Source of the DNA: Pycnococcus provasolii
Taxonomy: Eukaryota; Chlorophyta; Pseudoscourfieldiophyceae; Pseudoscourfieldiales
Assembly: GCA_049487715.1 (NCBI GenBank)
Contig: CP150554.1
Span: 372,001-436,000, forward strand
Reading direction: 5' to 3'
Length of the DNA: 64,000 bases
Shown here one piece after another: positions 1-10,803 of the stretch. The notes below the pieces were generated by a model. That model did no database searches. It was not told the DNA's origin and saw only the letters and a program-made list of their open reading frames with translations. The first letter of the stretch is position 1, and every line of letters begins with the position of its first letter. The translations under genes and the position numbers were made by a program.

Positions 1-552
1 CACGCAGCTGCCCCAGCTTCGGGTGCAGCTGCGGCGGCAGGCGATGGCGCCGACGCTGGCGGTGAGGCGAATTGCGCGGCGGGAGCGGCGGGCGCGGACG
101 ACGCGCCGCCTTTCAGCCGCCGCATCTCGGCGACGGAGGCGGAGTCTGTCAAGGCGTCGTTCAAGAGCATGAATGCCGCCTTTGAGATGATCGCGGCGGC
201 AAACGGCAACGCGGGCGCGTCGTCGTCGGACGCCGTCGCAGTGACGGCGGCGGCAGGTGGTGCAACGCCAGTCGCCGCGTCCCGCGATGTGCGCGGGGCT
301 GATGTGACGTCGCCTGGCGTCGCGAACATACGCTTGAAGGCCCACGCACTGATTGACGACACATCGCCGCTCGCTGTGCGATCGCCTTATGCGGACGGCG
401 AGGGCGCGAGCAATGGTGTTGGAGTCCAGATGAATGCGAAACAGGGTCCCCGGCGAGTCACCGAGTGGTTTGGTGGAGGGCGCTCGAAGCAGCAGCAACA
501 GCAGCAGCAGCAAGCTTCCATCGCCTTGACTCCCCAAAGGGCAAACTCCTAA
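1..552 (+). CDS. Unknown protein, C-terminal part only
   Basis: The frame is open from base 1 to the stop at 552, so the gene begins outside the window; the first Met seen (169) is internal. The visible 183 residues are rich in Ala, Gly, Ser and Asp and look disordered. A short basic stretch near residues 37-54 (FSRRISATEAESVKASFKSM) could be a helix. A run of about eight Gln lies near the C-terminus (bases 490-513). I recognise no domain and assign no function. The gene converges on the squalene synthase gene, leaving a 185-base gap. Confidence 0.6.
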   Translation, partial: HAAAPASGAAAAAGDGADAGGEANCAAGAAGADDAPPFSRRISATEAESVKASFKSMNAAFEMIAAANGNAGASSSDAVAVTAAAGGATPVAASRDVRGADVTSPGVANIRLKAHALIDDTSPLAVRSPYADGEGASNGVGVQMNAKQGPRRVTEWFGGGRSKQQQQQQQQASIALTPQRANS

Positions 553-737
553 AAATGGGGAAAAAAATTTTGATGTTGATCTAAGATCTCTAATTCAGTA
601 ATGGAAATTGATTCACTTTGTCCAACGATTCGAGAGCTCCGGTTGCACTTGTTGTCGTGGGGGAAGTGATATGAGGTGAAGAAGATTTCAAAAAAAAAAC
701 AAGAGAAGAATGGGTGACATGCTTTTCTGGGGGGGTA

Positions 738-2204
738 TTAGCGCCTTCGTGGCTGGATTGGATCGGGCTCCGGCGAACCGATGCGCTTCCCAAGAATTCC
801 CACAGTCACCGCGTAGAACAGAACGGGCAGCGAGAGAAGCTTGTGCACCATGTCAGCCATCGGTCCAGCTGCGCCAGGACGCACGCCGTACGAGACGCGA
901 ACGGCGTCAGCGTTCCACGCGTACAGGATGTACCCGACGCAGAAAAAGAGAACGAAGAGGCGAACAACAATCGGCACCGGTGGCTGGCTGTCGAGCTCCG
1001 CCCCGGCGCCTGCTCCGTTTTTTGCCTTCATGGTTCCACCCAAGCCCATCGTTTTCAGCCCATCTTCGCACGCCTCCTCGATCGCATCCACAGCCTTGAG
1101 CACATCCTCCACGGTGGGATCGGAACCTTTCATCTGCAACGTCTGCGCGGTTGAGCCGATGTCGCGCGCGAACACAAGGAAGATGCGGTAGACATCCTCC
1201 ATTGATTTTGTCTTCACCATTAGCTGCGCGGAAAGTCCCTTTCGCAACTTCACGACACGCTCGAAGACTTCGCCGTTGTTGTAGCAGACGGCGAGCGTTC
1301 CAATCGCCATCACCTGCGGGATGGCGCAGAATGCGAACACGGACTTCTCGCGAAGTTTGGACATGTACGTGAGCGCGTCCGTGGCATGCGAGAGCGCGTT
1401 GCACACCATGTGGTTGAGGCACTCAACAGCCTTCTCTCGGTTGCACCCGAGCTTGAATTCGTCGAGCTCCTTGGCGTACTTTCCCCAGATTTCGCGCGGC
1501 CAGAACATGCGCGGCGCCGGCTCCTCCATGATATCCTCGAGGTAGTCGCGAATGATGTTCGTTTTCTGCAGGAAGAGTCCCATGGAGTTGGACAGGTCGT
1601 CGAGGTTTGGGCTTGCGAATACCTTCGGATCCTCGAGCTTGGACATTGCGAATAGGTTGGACAGACCAACCCCGACGAGTCCGGCGACGTAGTGGCAGTA
1701 CAGGTTGTAGTCTTTGATGGTTTTCACCTCGTCCTTTTCGATGAAGTCGTGCATGCCCGCGCCCATGCGCTTGGTGATGTCAACGATAACATCCTGGTAC
1801 GGTTTCGAGAGTTTCAGGAACGCGTCAACGACGAGCGGGTACTTCTCCATGAGTTCTTTGTAGTCGCCGGTTCCACAGTCGTCCATCGAGAACCCACGGT
1901 CGTAGCAGAGCGTGTGAAACGAGAGGAGGAGCGGTAGTTTTTTCTCATCAGGCAGCGCCATGTCGTCTTCGACCGTATCTAAAGCTCGCAGCACGAGATA
2001 GAATATGCAGACCGCGTCTCTGATTTCGCCACGGAGGTTGCATATGACGATGGCGAACGATCGCGAGACTCTGTTAAGGATGGAGTAGCAGAACTTGAAC
2101 GACGGGTCTTGGGGAAGGCGACGAGCTTCTCTGCTAAGCATGTAAACTTGCAGCAGAGGTACGAAGTCTGACGGATGGCGCATAACATCGCCAAGCAAAC
2201 CCAT
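738..2204 (-). CDS. SQS: Squalene synthase (farnesyl-diphosphate farnesyltransferase)
   Basis: Joins two farnesyl diphosphates head to head to make squalene, the first committed step to sterols, on the ER membrane. The 488-residue protein has the family length. The start MGLLGDVMRHPSDF resembles the conserved family N-terminus; the upstream in-frame GTG at 2216 is not needed. The first Asp-rich motif is DTVEDD near residue 77, and the second region NIIRDYLEDIMEE is near residues 205-218. Both bind the Mg-diphosphates. A hydrophobic segment near residues 400-425 and another close to the C-terminus fit the tail anchor of the family. It is divergent from the HIG1-domain gene, with TTAGGG-like motifs between them. 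No introns are visible. Confidence 0.95.
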   Translation of the reverse strand: MGLLGDVMRHPSDFVPLLQVYMLSREARRLPQDPSFKFCYSILNRVSRSFAIVICNLRGEIRDAVCIFYLVLRALDTVEDDMALPDEKKLPLLLSFHTLCYDRGFSMDDCGTGDYKELMEKYPLVVDAFLKLSKPYQDVIVDITKRMGAGMHDFIEKDEVKTIKDYNLYCHYVAGLVGVGLSNLFAMSKLEDPKVFASPNLDDLSNSMGLFLQKTNIIRDYLEDIMEEPAPRMFWPREIWGKYAKELDEFKLGCNREKAVECLNHMVCNALSHATDALTYMSKLREKSVFAFCAIPQVMAIGTLAVCYNNGEVFERVVKLRKGLSAQLMVKTKSMEDVYRIFLVFARDIGSTAQTLQMKGSDPTVEDVLKAVDAIEEACEDGLKTMGLGGTMKAKNGAGAGAELDSQPPVPIVVRLFVLFFCVGYILYAWNADAVRVSYGVRPGAAGPMADMVHKLLSLPVLFYAVTVGILGKRIGSPEPDPIQPRRR

Positions 2205-2371
2205 ATTGGTTGACACAACAGTGACGACGACTGCTGTCCTATTGAATCTGATTTGTGGAAAAAACGATCTGGGCGAGGAAATAAATAGATACGCGCGATG
2301 GACGGAGAGATAGAAACTATCCTATCAACTAAGATATGAGCGGTTCAGAAACAAAACAAGGGCAGGGGATC

Positions 2372-2404
2372 GGGTTAGGGTTTCTCCGAAGAGGTTAGGG
2401 TTAG
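2372..2404 (+). repeat. Telomere-like TTAGGG motifs between SQS and HIG1 gene
   Basis: GGGTTAGGG, a short spacer, then GGTTAGGGTTAG on the + strand. The array is degenerate. It lies in the 332-base divergent region 2205-2536, about 130 bases upstream of the HIG1-domain start. Nothing else was recognised in that region apart from a C-rich stretch at 2405-2465. Confidence 0.8.
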
Positions 2405-2536
2405 CTCCCCCCCTTGGGCTCGGGACCCTGTTGTTTTCTCGCCCCCCTTCCCCAGGTTCCTTCCCCCCGACGGGCGACGTTCTCTCAGCACCACAAACAT
2501 CCGTAGTTCCCGATCCATCAAGCCATCAGTTAAGGT

Positions 2537-2884
2537 ATGACGTCCCGCCTTGGGGGAGGATCACCGCTCATTGGTGGTGGTGGGATACGTGATAGTGCTC
2601 CTCCTCCTGATGAAATTCCGGAGGAGATGTTCCCGTCACCATCTAAAACATACAAGCGTAACCCGCTCGTCATCGCAGGTGGACTTCTTACAGCGGGAGT
2701 ACTCGTCGGAGGACTCGTCGCGTTCAGAAACGGTAACCAAAACATCTCGCAAAATATGATGAGAACGCGCGTGCTCTTCCAAGGGGCAACCGTCGCACTC
2801 ATGCTCGCGTCGAGTGGTGTATCCGTCAACCAGATCTTTGGAAACGCCGCGGCGAAGTTCCAACAACAGCAGCAGAACAAATAA
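2537..2884 (+). CDS. HIG1-domain mitochondrial inner-membrane protein (HIGD/RCF1-like)
   Basis: 115 residues, the usual size for single HIG1-domain proteins, which associate with respiratory supercomplexes and cytochrome c oxidase. The domain covers residues about 36-100: KRNPLVIAGGLLTAGVLVGG, then a basic turn with NISQNMMRTRVLFQG, then a second hydrophobic helix. This gives the two-membrane-segment hairpin of the family; the RxxxQG-type element (RVLFQG) is intact. The N-terminus is Gly/Pro-rich and the C-terminus ends in a short Gln run. The ATG at 2537 is the first in frame. It converges with Dus1. Mitochondrial location is inferred from the family. Confidence 0.85.
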   Translation: MTSRLGGGSPLIGGGGIRDSAPPPDEIPEEMFPSPSKTYKRNPLVIAGGLLTAGVLVGGLVAFRNGNQNISQNMMRTRVLFQGATVALMLASSGVSVNQIFGNAAAKFQQQQQNK

Positions 2885-3055
2885 GAAAGACGCGGAAGTT
2901 GTAGACCGCCTCCCCTCGTAAGGGTCGTGTGCGACAACATTTTCAAAACTTGCATGCGACGACGAGCTCTCAGGATGCAAAAATCCCACATGTAAAATTA
3001 CATTCATTCCCTTCGTCAAATGAAAATACAAGAATGCGTTACTATTTACATACTA

Positions 3056-4759
3056 TCACAAAGAAGCCAGCATCGACTCCTCGGCAGCCTGCTGCCGAAT
3101 GGCCTCCGCCTTGCGTTCCTCCAGCTCATTCGCCTCCTCGAGACGACGCAGCGCACGGTCTGTCAGCTTCTCAACCGGAAAGTCGCGCTCCGTGCGAACA
3201 ATGCAAGCACGAAGATCGTCAGACACCTCGAGAAGCTGGTTGCGGTACTCTTCAGGAGTGCCGAGGCATCTCACGAGTTTGTCACGGACGTCGTGAAACT
3301 CCTTTAGCCACTCGCCAAGCATACGATGTGCGTGCGCACGCACCATACGCATGGGTGTTGCGTACTCCCGCGTCAGCTCGAGGTACTCGCGAAGCAGGTC
3401 GCAACCTTCCGTTCCACTCGCGGGCCACAATGCGCCAACAGGCTCCGCTGTTGATGGATCTGGTTCGGAATAGCGCGTGCGCTGTGCCATCGCCTCATCG
3501 ACGCTCGTCATCGACGCAACGCCTGCGCGTACGCGCCTGCTGAAAAGCGCAGGGTCAGAGAGCAGGCCCTCGGCGGACATGACGCCGTTCGCACCGGTGT
3601 AATTCATCAACGCGATCGCGTCGTCGTAGTGCCGTACATTGCCGTTCGCAATAACGGGAACGCGACTTCCCACCGCGTCTACGACAGCCTTGATTTTGTC
3701 CCAATCAGCACGCGTCGCCTTCAGATCCTTCTGCTCGCGCGTTCTCCCGTGAACGCCGAGTACGCTGCATCCGCATTCGACGAGCATGGTTGCATACCTG
3801 ACTGTCTCCTCGACACTGTCAAAGCACCGAATCTTGCACGACATGGGTATGCTCAGCGTCGACGTCGCCGTCTTGACGATGCGCGACACGAGCTTGAGGT
3901 CGTCCATGAGAAATGCGCCGTAGTTGCCACGCTTCGCGATGCGCTGTGGACACCCGAGGTTGAGGTCGACGTAGTCTATGCCGGCGCGTTTGCCGTCGGC
4001 GTCGGCGGGCATGGCGTCGACGGTTGCCTGTACCTTTTTCGCAGCTTTGACGAGCACGTCCGGGTCGTTCGCGCAGAACTGTACGAAGAGTGGCCTATCT
4101 GCGACTGTTGTCGAGAACGTCTCATCGCAGAACTTGTCACCCCCTTCCGCGTACAGCCGGCTGTGTATCATGGGTGTGTACGCGGCGGTTGCTCCGTGGT
4201 TGCGGCACAGCATACGAAAAGCGAGTTCGCTTTGGTCCACCATAGGTGCGACGTGAAATTGCGGCGCGCCTACCGCACGAAATGTTTCCCAGGCGCGCGT
4301 CTGGCGAGGCGCGGCGGTGATCTGGTTCCTCAACGAGAGGCCATTGTCGATACGCGGCTGCTTCGCGGCCTGTTATTTTATTGATATCACACAAAACGAA
4401 ACGTGGGGAATGGAGTGCATTGTGCGGCTAACGTTAGTATGGCGTAAGAACTGTGTGTTGATCTAAACCAACCAACCATCAATAATCCCCTGACACTATT
4501 CATTAGTCCCAATAATCCTCAGCAGTTATAGTTTAATTGTATATAGACTTCACGAAACATAACAAGTACATTTCTGTCAGATATCCTGTGTGAAGATGTA
4601 TATTTGAAAGTCGTCCTTGGAATATTCGCTAACATGGAAAGAGTGGATCCAGCACCTATGATAACCCCTTGAACCACAGAACCAACGCACCTTTTCTTCA
4701 GGAACGTCGACGTCACGTTCAACACTTAGGGACTTTTCTTCTTCGTTACGTGGCGCCAT
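3056..4759 (-). CDS. DUS1: tRNA-dihydrouridine synthase, Dus1 type (two exons)
   Basis: Flavin enzyme reducing uridines of the tRNA D-loop (U16/U17 for eukaryotic Dus1). The large exon 3056-4369 has the Dus barrel. HVAPMVDQSELAFR is at its start, NLGCPQ carries the catalytic Cys, MSCKIR and GVHGRTREQK bind flavin and RNA, and VIANGNVRHYDDA is near the end. It has no ATG at its start and is open upstream to a splice acceptor ...ATAACAG (intron end 4370). Exon 1 is 4691-4759, ATG MAPRNEEEK..., followed by donor GTGCGT at 4690-4685. Joining them keeps phase 0 and gives 460 residues. The 321-base intron contains TACTAAC (near 4434-4440), a perfect branch-point consensus, 65 bases before the acceptor. 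The splice is inferred from sequence only. Confidence 0.9.
4370..4690 (-). other. Inferred intron of Dus1
   Basis: Donor GTGCGT at the 5' end (4690 downwards), TACTAAC on the minus strand near 4434-4440, acceptor CAG ending at 4370. The flanking codons are in phase 0, and the second exon has no start codon of its own. The interior is AT-richer than the exons. Confidence 0.75.
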
Positions 4760-4842
4760 ACCACCGGTGCTCCCTTCCTTAGCGCCGCCGCCGCCGGGCG
4801 TAATCCAGACGGACTTTGGGTGACCTCTTTGGGTGGTAGTTC

Positions 4843-4896
4843 TAGTTAGGGGTTCTACCCTAGTTAGGGGTTCTACCCTAGTTAGGGGTTCTACCC
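4843..4896 (+). repeat. 18-bp tandem repeat, three perfect copies
   Basis: Three copies of TAGTTAGGGGTTCTACCC at 4843-4860, 4861-4878 and 4879-4896. A partial TACCCTAG and another TTAGTTAGGGGTT end near 4921. The unit contains a telomere-like GTTAGGGG and its near complement CTACCC. The array lies in the divergent region 4760-5115 between Dus1 and the TPR-like gene. The rest of that region (4930-5100) is AT-rich with no gene seen. Confidence 0.9.
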
Positions 4897-5115
4897 TACC
4901 CTAGTACTTAGTTAGGGGTTTGGTGTATTTTTTTCGAAGCTTCGAATCCTTTTTTGCCGTATGGATTCGTATTTTACTATTTTAATATTTTTACCCCTTT
5001 GTCTTCATCTTTTTTTTCCGCCGTTACATTTTAATTTTATTCTCACAAGTCACAACTTGTTCCAATATATCATAATAGTGGTAAGAGAATAAAGTAAAGT
5101 AGTACATATAGTAGT

Positions 5116-6443
5116 ATGGTGGTTGACTACAGTCGTTTTGACGCTTTGAGTGACAGCGATGACGATGACGATGACGACAAGAATCCTCGCTCAGGAGGCT
5201 AAGAGGAGTTGGAGTTGGACCATCATCTTCGTCACGGGCTCCTCCTCATGATCATCCTGTGATAATTGACCCTTCGAATCCACCTGCGTTCTCCGTCGAA
5301 ATCGGGTACCAGTACCTCGCCATGGCTTCCCGGGAAAAACCGACGGGATCCGTTGAAGAAGCGCAACTCAGTCATCTGCTGAGCCAAAAACTCATGCAGA
5401 GAAACTCCGAGAAAACTGGAGATATTCCGGAAGCAGCGCGTCTCGCCAAGGCGTGCATACGCATATCGCACGCATTGTCAGAAAAAGGTATGCAAGCGAA
5501 AGGATACCTCGACCTCGCACAAGCACTCTACCTCCTCGACGATCCCTCCTCGACGGAAGAAGCCATCAAACACTTCACAACCGCACGGCGCTTCTTCGAA
5601 AAGTCGAACGAATACCTGCAAGACGCAACCACAGTCGCCATGGGCCTCGGGCGGTGCTACCAGGATTTGGGGTACCTCGCGAAAGCTGACGAAGAATTCA
5701 CACGTGCCAAGAAACTCGCCGAGACGGATCAGGATGACAAAAATGTCAAAAACGCAAAGGATGCACTCAAGGAAGTTCGAATGGCCATGGCGGAGGCTCA
5801 CAGTGCCGCAAGACAGGATGGCATGCCTGATTACGACAGATTCGTACGTGGCGTCGACAACGAGAACGACGGTGACAACGACGACGACGTTGATGGCGTG
5901 ACGACCACCACCACCAGCAGCGCACGTGCCGTGGGCCCCGCTGAAGAGCAGCGACGTGCGTTCCTCTCGCAATTTGAACAAATGAGTCAGGCTGAACTCG
6001 AAAGAATGATGGAGAGGATGAAACCAAACTCTTCGTACACCAAGGCGAGACGAAGCGCAGAGGCTATGGTGGCCAAGCTACGAGCAGAAGGTCGTGATGC
6101 GGAGGCAGAAGAGCTGATTGCGATGCTCGAGGAGGATGACGACACTGACGACGACGACGACACTGACGACGACGACAATGACGATCCTGCCGACAGTCAA
6201 AATGCAACCAAAACAACAGAAACCGCCAGAGACAAAGGGGTCAAGCTAAGTGATTGGCGTTTTCAGGGTACCCCGAGTGACCTGAATGCAAGTGGACAGC
6301 CTGGTTCGTCGTCGCGCTCTGCTGCTGCTCCACTATTCGTTCGCGATATCGAGCAGCCACGCGCGGCGCGCTCCCAGAATATCCTAGATGTAGACTACGA
6401 TTCAGAGGCTGACGAAGGCCTCGACGACGATCTCGACGACTAA
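5116..6443 (+). CDS. TPR-like acidic protein, apparent 1-2 base frame break near the N-terminus
   Basis: The main frame runs from 5175 to 6443 but has no ATG near its start. Just upstream, ATG 5116 opens MVVDYSRFDALSDSDDDDDD, which stops at 5200 in another frame. 'VDYSxxD...SDDE' starts are seen in chaperone-associated proteins such as Cdc37, so I take 5116 as the real start, with a frame change between about 5163 and 5200. Residues about 60-200 hold helical repeats of TPR character (ACIRISHALSEKGMQAKGYL, ALYLLDDPSSTEEAIKHFTT, GLGRCYQDLGYLAKADEEFT). A helical segment follows (FLSQFEQMSQAELERMMERM), then long Asp runs and an acidic C-terminus. Function is unknown; a co-chaperone or scaffold role would be a guess. 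Confidence 0.65.
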
Positions 6444-6570
6444 ACGCGCGTCAACTTTTAGTTGCTGTAAAAAGAAGTTAAACTAGTACTAAGTATGTGT
6501 AGATTTGCAATTATTCACTAAAAGAATATTTATTTACATAAGGTTGTAGTCAATCAATGTGCCGGGTACT

Positions 6571-9567
6571 CTACTTGAACAGACTGCCAAGGAATGACTG
6601 AAATCGCGCCGAGTACGTCTTCGGATCCACGGCGCTGATTGTATTTCGATTGTGCATTAACGCCTTGAAGGCTGTTTCTATGCGCTTCGTTCCGTTATAC
6701 ATCTGCAGGATGTCGATAATTCCAAAGTACAGGACCACGTCGCGCGTACCAAGACTCGGTTCAGCCACAACCACGGGAGAACCGCAAACGCCGGGAGGAA
6801 TGGGCGCATCTCCATCCTTTGTCGGGAAACCATTCACGAGCAGGACGTCGAGCTGTTCCACCGTCTCGCCCTGCTCCGCAAAACGCACGACGCTTGGTAG
6901 AGCACTTGCGGCCATCGTCTGGCCAAGGGTAACCAGGCTCTTTCCCGAAGCCTTGGCAAGGAAGTCGCTGCTGCCCTCTGCACCAGCTACGGGACGAAAG
7001 CCTCTGCTCTTCTCGGGCATCATCTTTGCCGTCACGCTCAAAGATCGCCCACGTGCAATGTCGGCCACATCAGGGGGCGGTGACGCACCCCCCGCGCCAG
7101 CCTTGAAGAAGTGCTTGCGGTCGGCGTAGCTCATGTTAATCGTTGAGGCTCGAGGCCTCTCCCCTGAGCCTTCCTCCGAAAGTGGCCTGTTGGAAAGATC
7201 GCGGTAGTGCACGCCTAGGAGCAGCGAATAGTCCATCACCTTGAGCTCTTCCAGCAGTGCGCAGTCGATGGAGATCTGGCGAAGCAGCTTCGCACGCTTT
7301 CCCTCCTCGAGCGCGAATGCCACGTCGAGGTCAAGGTCCTTGAGGATGGTGTTCTCGTCAAGCTTTGCAATCTTCGCCTGGTCAGTCGCACGACCCTGCG
7401 TCGAACCCTTGAGATCGAATCGGCGGTGAATGCGCAGATCCGTGCAGAAGAGGTTGTTCATTACCACGAAGCGCACCGTGCGACTTCCTCCAGCCGCCTT
7501 GGCCATGCGCGATCCGCTAAGATGCAGAGGCTTGAGGCGGTACAGGCCGAAGAATTTTGTAAGCAGCGTGTCTCTGTTTTCCATGACGTGCTTGTAGTAC
7601 ATGGGAAGGAGGTCGCGGAGAAGTTTCATCTCGTGCTTGCGTACCGTTTTGATTAGGAAGCGGTCGTCGTGACTGCAGTAGAAGAGAGCGCCGCTCTTGC
7701 CTGGGGAGGCGAGCTGCCTGAGCGCGGACTCGCCGCACAGGCTGAGCATGTAGTCGCCGGCGTCAATGTCGAACCTCTCGCGTAGGTGGCGAAATGCCAT
7801 CGGGCAGTATTCCTTCCACTTGAAGTCAAACGACGGGTGAGGCGGCGTGTTAGCGGAACCTGCACGAGGAAAGTCCGTCTTGTCCTCAGGGCGGCTCATA
7901 AAGTCGTCGGCGGTCAGTGTCGTCTTCGGCAGAGGTGTAACCTTGCCCACACTGACACGGATACCAAGCTGTATGCACACCATCATGTCATACGCGATGT
8001 GCCCCTTGAAGATCGTCTCGCCCTGCTTCTTCGCCTCAGCCTTGTTCTTCTTCTTCTCGCGTCCATGGCGATCGCGGTATCTCAGCAGCTTTCGAAGCAC
8101 AATCTTGCTTTGCTCGTGCGTCAGCTTCGTCTCGCTTTCGATGTTCCCTTCGTCGTCGTAATCACGGCGAAAGACGATTTTCTTCCTTTTCGGTTTCGCG
8201 ATCTTCGACTCGCGGCGTTCGCGCCTGCCCATCTCATCATCGCTGCTGTCGGAGCTGCTCGCCTCGTCGCCCGTCTCATCGTCGCTGTGCACAGTCGAGT
8301 GGTGCCCTGCAATGCTGCTGGCATTGCTGTGAATGCTGTCAACGCTACGTCGAATTTCAGGGTTGTATTCCGGCATAGGCGGCGCGGGGATGTAGTACCC
8401 CGTTCCCGTCTTCTTGCCGTTCGTCCACGTGCCCTCGTAGTAGCTTCCGTCCGCCCACGTGTACGCTCCCTGCCCATCCTCGACACCGCTTCGCCACTGG
8501 CCGTCGAACCTGTCTCCATTTCCCCAGACGTACGTTCCACGTCCCTCCATCTTGCCCGCGACCCACTCGCCGCTGTACGTGCTTCTGTCCACCCAACGGT
8601 ACTCACCCGGTCCGTGAGGCAAGCCGTTTTTCCAGATGCCCTCGTAGACATCCCCGGTGACGTACGTCTTTTTTCCAAGACCGTGCCGTCTGTCAGCGAG
8701 CCACGATCCCACGTACAGGCTTCCGTCGGCGCCTTTGAGTTTTCCCACGCCGCTGATTTGCCCTTCGAGCCACTCTCCTTTGAACGACGCCCCGCTCGCC
8801 CAGCGGTACGTCCCGACGCCGTGCCTGAGTCCGTCGAACCACTCGCCTTCGTAGGAATTTCCGTCGCGCGTCCAAGTGTACATGCCGTGTCCGTGCGGCA
8901 CACCGTCAACGGCTCGGTACGATCCTCGGTAGACGTCTCCGTTGGGTAGGTTTCTGACTCCCCTTTCGGTGACAACTTTAGATCCTGCGGTTGCGATTCG
9001 CGACGACGAACCTAAGTTTCGTTCTATTGAAACGCTTCTGCGCCACGGCACAGGCACGCCGGAAAGTATGCCTCCTTGCGATACATACTCGCTAGACGCG
9101 CGCGGATGTCCTGCTGAGGATGCGAAGGATGTCGTGGCATGTGACTCGTTCGACCGACGAGCACCAGCCGCCGCCGTCGTCGTCGACGACGACGGCGGCG
9201 GCGGCGGGTGGTGCGCGGCGTTATCTTCCAGGGCCACCGCGGGTGCCCCAGGCGCCATCATGTTATTTGTTGTTGTCGCTCTCAGTCGCTCCGTCGACGT
9301 GGAAAGAGAAGGCCCATGACCATCTGAGTCTGCAACGACGTCGTCTTGAATAATCGCGGGACCAGGAATACCATGTTTATGCCCGTTACCAGCCGAATTC
9401 ACATCATCACCACCATCTTTGCCGCCTCCCTTTCTCAAGGATGGGTGTGCTTGAACTGAGGCCGAAACTGACTCCTGAAGATCCTCTGAAGCCTCCCTGA
9501 GAGCCTGCTCCTGGGATTGAGATGCTGACTTCTCCTGGTTTAATGACCCCCTAAACCGCCGCCACAT
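6571..9567 (-). CDS. PIP5K: Phosphatidylinositol 4-phosphate 5-kinase with MORN repeats
   Basis: Makes PI(4,5)P2 from PI4P at membranes. About eight MORN repeats (YxGxWxxGxxxGxGxYxW pattern) occupy roughly residues 200-390, the arrangement of plant type B PIP5Ks. A basic/acidic linker follows. The kinase domain runs from about residue 500 to the end: [19 protein letters not shown] (ATP-binding Lys), [20 protein letters not shown] (the DLKGS motif), [10 protein letters not shown], and the activation region [19 protein letters not shown]. The ORF is open upstream to 9672, with a hydrophobic stretch but no ATG; ATG 9567 (MWRRFRGS) is the first, giving 998 residues. It is divergent from CBP20, with an 11-copy TTAGGG array between them. 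Confidence 0.93.
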   Translation of the reverse strand: MWRRFRGSLNQEKSASQSQEQALREASEDLQESVSASVQAHPSLRKGGGKDGGDDVNSAGNGHKHGIPGPAIIQDDVVADSDGHGPSLSTSTERLRATTTNNMMAPGAPAVALEDNAAHHPPPPPSSSTTTAAAGARRSNESHATTSFASSAGHPRASSEYVSQGGILSGVPVPWRRSVSIERNLGSSSRIATAGSKVVTERGVRNLPNGDVYRGSYRAVDGVPHGHGMYTWTRDGNSYEGEWFDGLRHGVGTYRWASGASFKGEWLEGQISGVGKLKGADGSLYVGSWLADRRHGLGKKTYVTGDVYEGIWKNGLPHGPGEYRWVDRSTYSGEWVAGKMEGRGTYVWGNGDRFDGQWRSGVEDGQGAYTWADGSYYEGTWTNGKKTGTGYYIPAPPMPEYNPEIRRSVDSIHSNASSIAGHHSTVHSDDETGDEASSSDSSDDEMGRRERRESKIAKPKRKKIVFRRDYDDEGNIESETKLTHEQSKIVLRKLLRYRDRHGREKKKNKAEAKKQGETIFKGHIAYDMMVCIQLGIRVSVGKVTPLPKTTLTADDFMSRPEDKTDFPRAGSANTPPHPSFDFKWKEYCPMAFRHLRERFDIDAGDYMLSLCGESALRQLASPGKSGALFYCSHDDRFLIKTVRKHEMKLLRDLLPMYYKHVMENRDTLLTKFFGLYRLKPLHLSGSRMAKAAGGSRTVRFVVMNNLFCTDLRIHRRFDLKGSTQGRATDQAKIAKLDENTILKDLDLDVAFALEEGKRAKLLRQISIDCALLEELKVMDYSLLLGVHYRDLSNRPLSEEGSGERPRASTINMSYADRKHFFKAGAGGASPPPDVADIARGRSLSVTAKMMPEKSRGFRPVAGAEGSSDFLAKASGKSLVTLGQTMAASALPSVVRFAEQGETVEQLDVLLVNGFPTKDGDAPIPPGVCGSPVVVAEPSLGTRDVVLYFGIIDILQMYNGTKRIETAFKALMHNRNTISAVDPKTYSARFQSFLGSLFK

Positions 9568-9934
9568 GAATCCACAACTACGATACAAAGAGCTGTAACT
9601 AATCCACAGGAAATACACAAGTACAAGTACAAGTGTTGGCGAGGGATGGAGATCGGCGAGGCAACCAACCAACGTTCTGAGAAGGAAAAGGCGCAGGATG
9701 AATGGACTAGGATGGGATCTAGTATGGCGCCTCGTGGCCCGTGGGGTGGCGAAAGCCGAAAGAGAGGGAGGGAGGGAGGGAAGCAGTCCCCGAGACGTTT
9801 TCAGGGAAAAGCCTCCCTGAAAAAGAAAAGAGCTCCGGAGCGTCAGCCTGTTCGCGTTAGGGGTTCCAAGAGACTTCCGGGTAGGGTAGGGTGGATTAGA
9901 TGGGACACAGTACTGTCGAGGGAACTCCTGTACG

Positions 9935-10000
9935 TTAGGGTTAGGGTTAGGGTTAGGGTTAGGGTTAGGGTTAGGGTTAGGGTTAGGGTTAGGGTTAGGG
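9935..10000 (+). repeat. Interstitial telomeric array, 11 perfect TTAGGG units
   Basis: Sixty-six bases of uninterrupted (TTAGGG)11, followed by a degenerate TTCGTATTAGGG. It lies between the PIP5K and CBP20 starts, 141 bases upstream of the CBP20 ATG at 10141, with the G-rich strand being the CBP20 sense strand. Read in frame with the CBP20 coding region it gives a Val-Arg dipeptide run, which I treat as leader, not protein. Confidence 0.97.
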
Positions 10001-10140
10001 TTCGTATTAGGGTTTACACAGTAGGAAGAGGGCTCTCTCTCTTGCTGTTTCCAATATTGCTCTTCGAAGCCTCCTCGGCTCGGCGGCGCCTGTTTCTTCT
10101 TCTTTCCTTCATTCCGGAAGTTCAGAAGTCCATTGAGTCA

Positions 10141-10803
10141 ATGTCCGCACTACTGCGCTCGCTCGAGCCCACTCTGTCTGCGTACAAGGATCGGCGCTTC
10201 TTCACGGACAACAGGGGCCAGCCTAACGGACGCTCCGTCGAGGAGTACGAGTTCGCGCTCAGAACGTCAACCACCGTGTACGTTGGAAACCTCTCCTTCC
10301 ACACCACCGAAGAGCAAATCTGGGAAACCTTCAGCCTAGCCGGAGACATACGCTCGCTCCACATGGGACTCGACCGGAACTCGAAAACGCCGTGCGGATT
10401 CTGCTTCGTCGTGTACCACACGCGGGACGACGCAGAGGCGTGCGTGCGTTTACTCACAGGAGCTATGATCGATGACAGGTCCGTCAGAGCAGACTTCGAC
10501 TGGGGATTCGAGGAAGGACGACAGTGGGGACGAGGACGACATGGTGGGCAAGTGCGCGACGAGTGGCGAGACAACTTCGACGCGGCACGTGGCGGCTATG
10601 GAAAGCAGCGGCAGTTCTCGGGAGGCTTGACGTCGCCACCCATGCCAACCGCAGGCGACGCGAAGAGGCGACGTATGAGTGGGGGAGGCTCGTTCCAGCG
10701 CAACAGAAACGACGGCTACGGTGGAGCACAACAGCACGCGCCGCCGCAGCAGGAAGATGCGGATAAACGTATGCGCACGGGTGAAGAGGAGGAGGAAAAT
10801 TAG
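10141..10803 (+). CDS. NCBP2: Nuclear cap-binding protein subunit 2 (CBP20)
   Basis: Small subunit of the nuclear cap-binding complex; with CBP80 it binds the m7G cap of RNA polymerase II transcripts. [20 protein letters not shown] is the family-type start, with the Tyr residues that stack on the cap (SAYKDRRF and [12 protein letters not shown]). One RRM occupies residues about 42-120. RNP2 is TVYVGNLSF and RNP1 is [10 protein letters not shown]. The conserved [18 protein letters not shown] tail of the RRM follows. The C-terminus is Arg/Gly/Gln-rich, as in plant CBP20. The ORF is open upstream of 10141, but that part is telomere repeat and low-complexity sequence and lies outside family homology. 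220 residues. Confidence 0.95.
   Translation: MSALLRSLEPTLSAYKDRRFFTDNRGQPNGRSVEEYEFALRTSTTVYVGNLSFHTTEEQIWETFSLAGDIRSLHMGLDRNSKTPCGFCFVVYHTRDDAEACVRLLTGAMIDDRSVRADFDWGFEEGRQWGRGRHGGQVRDEWRDNFDAARGGYGKQRQFSGGLTSPPMPTAGDAKRRRMSGGGSFQRNRNDGYGGAQQHAPPQQEDADKRMRTGEEEEEN

Noticed and set aside
9935-10000. Telomere array as a chromosome end
   Set aside because: Unique genes lie on both sides, so it is interstitial.
9646-10140. N-terminal extension of CBP20 with a long Val-Arg run
   Set aside because: It is the translation of TTAGGG repeats and low-complexity leader; family homology starts exactly at MSALLRSL (10141).
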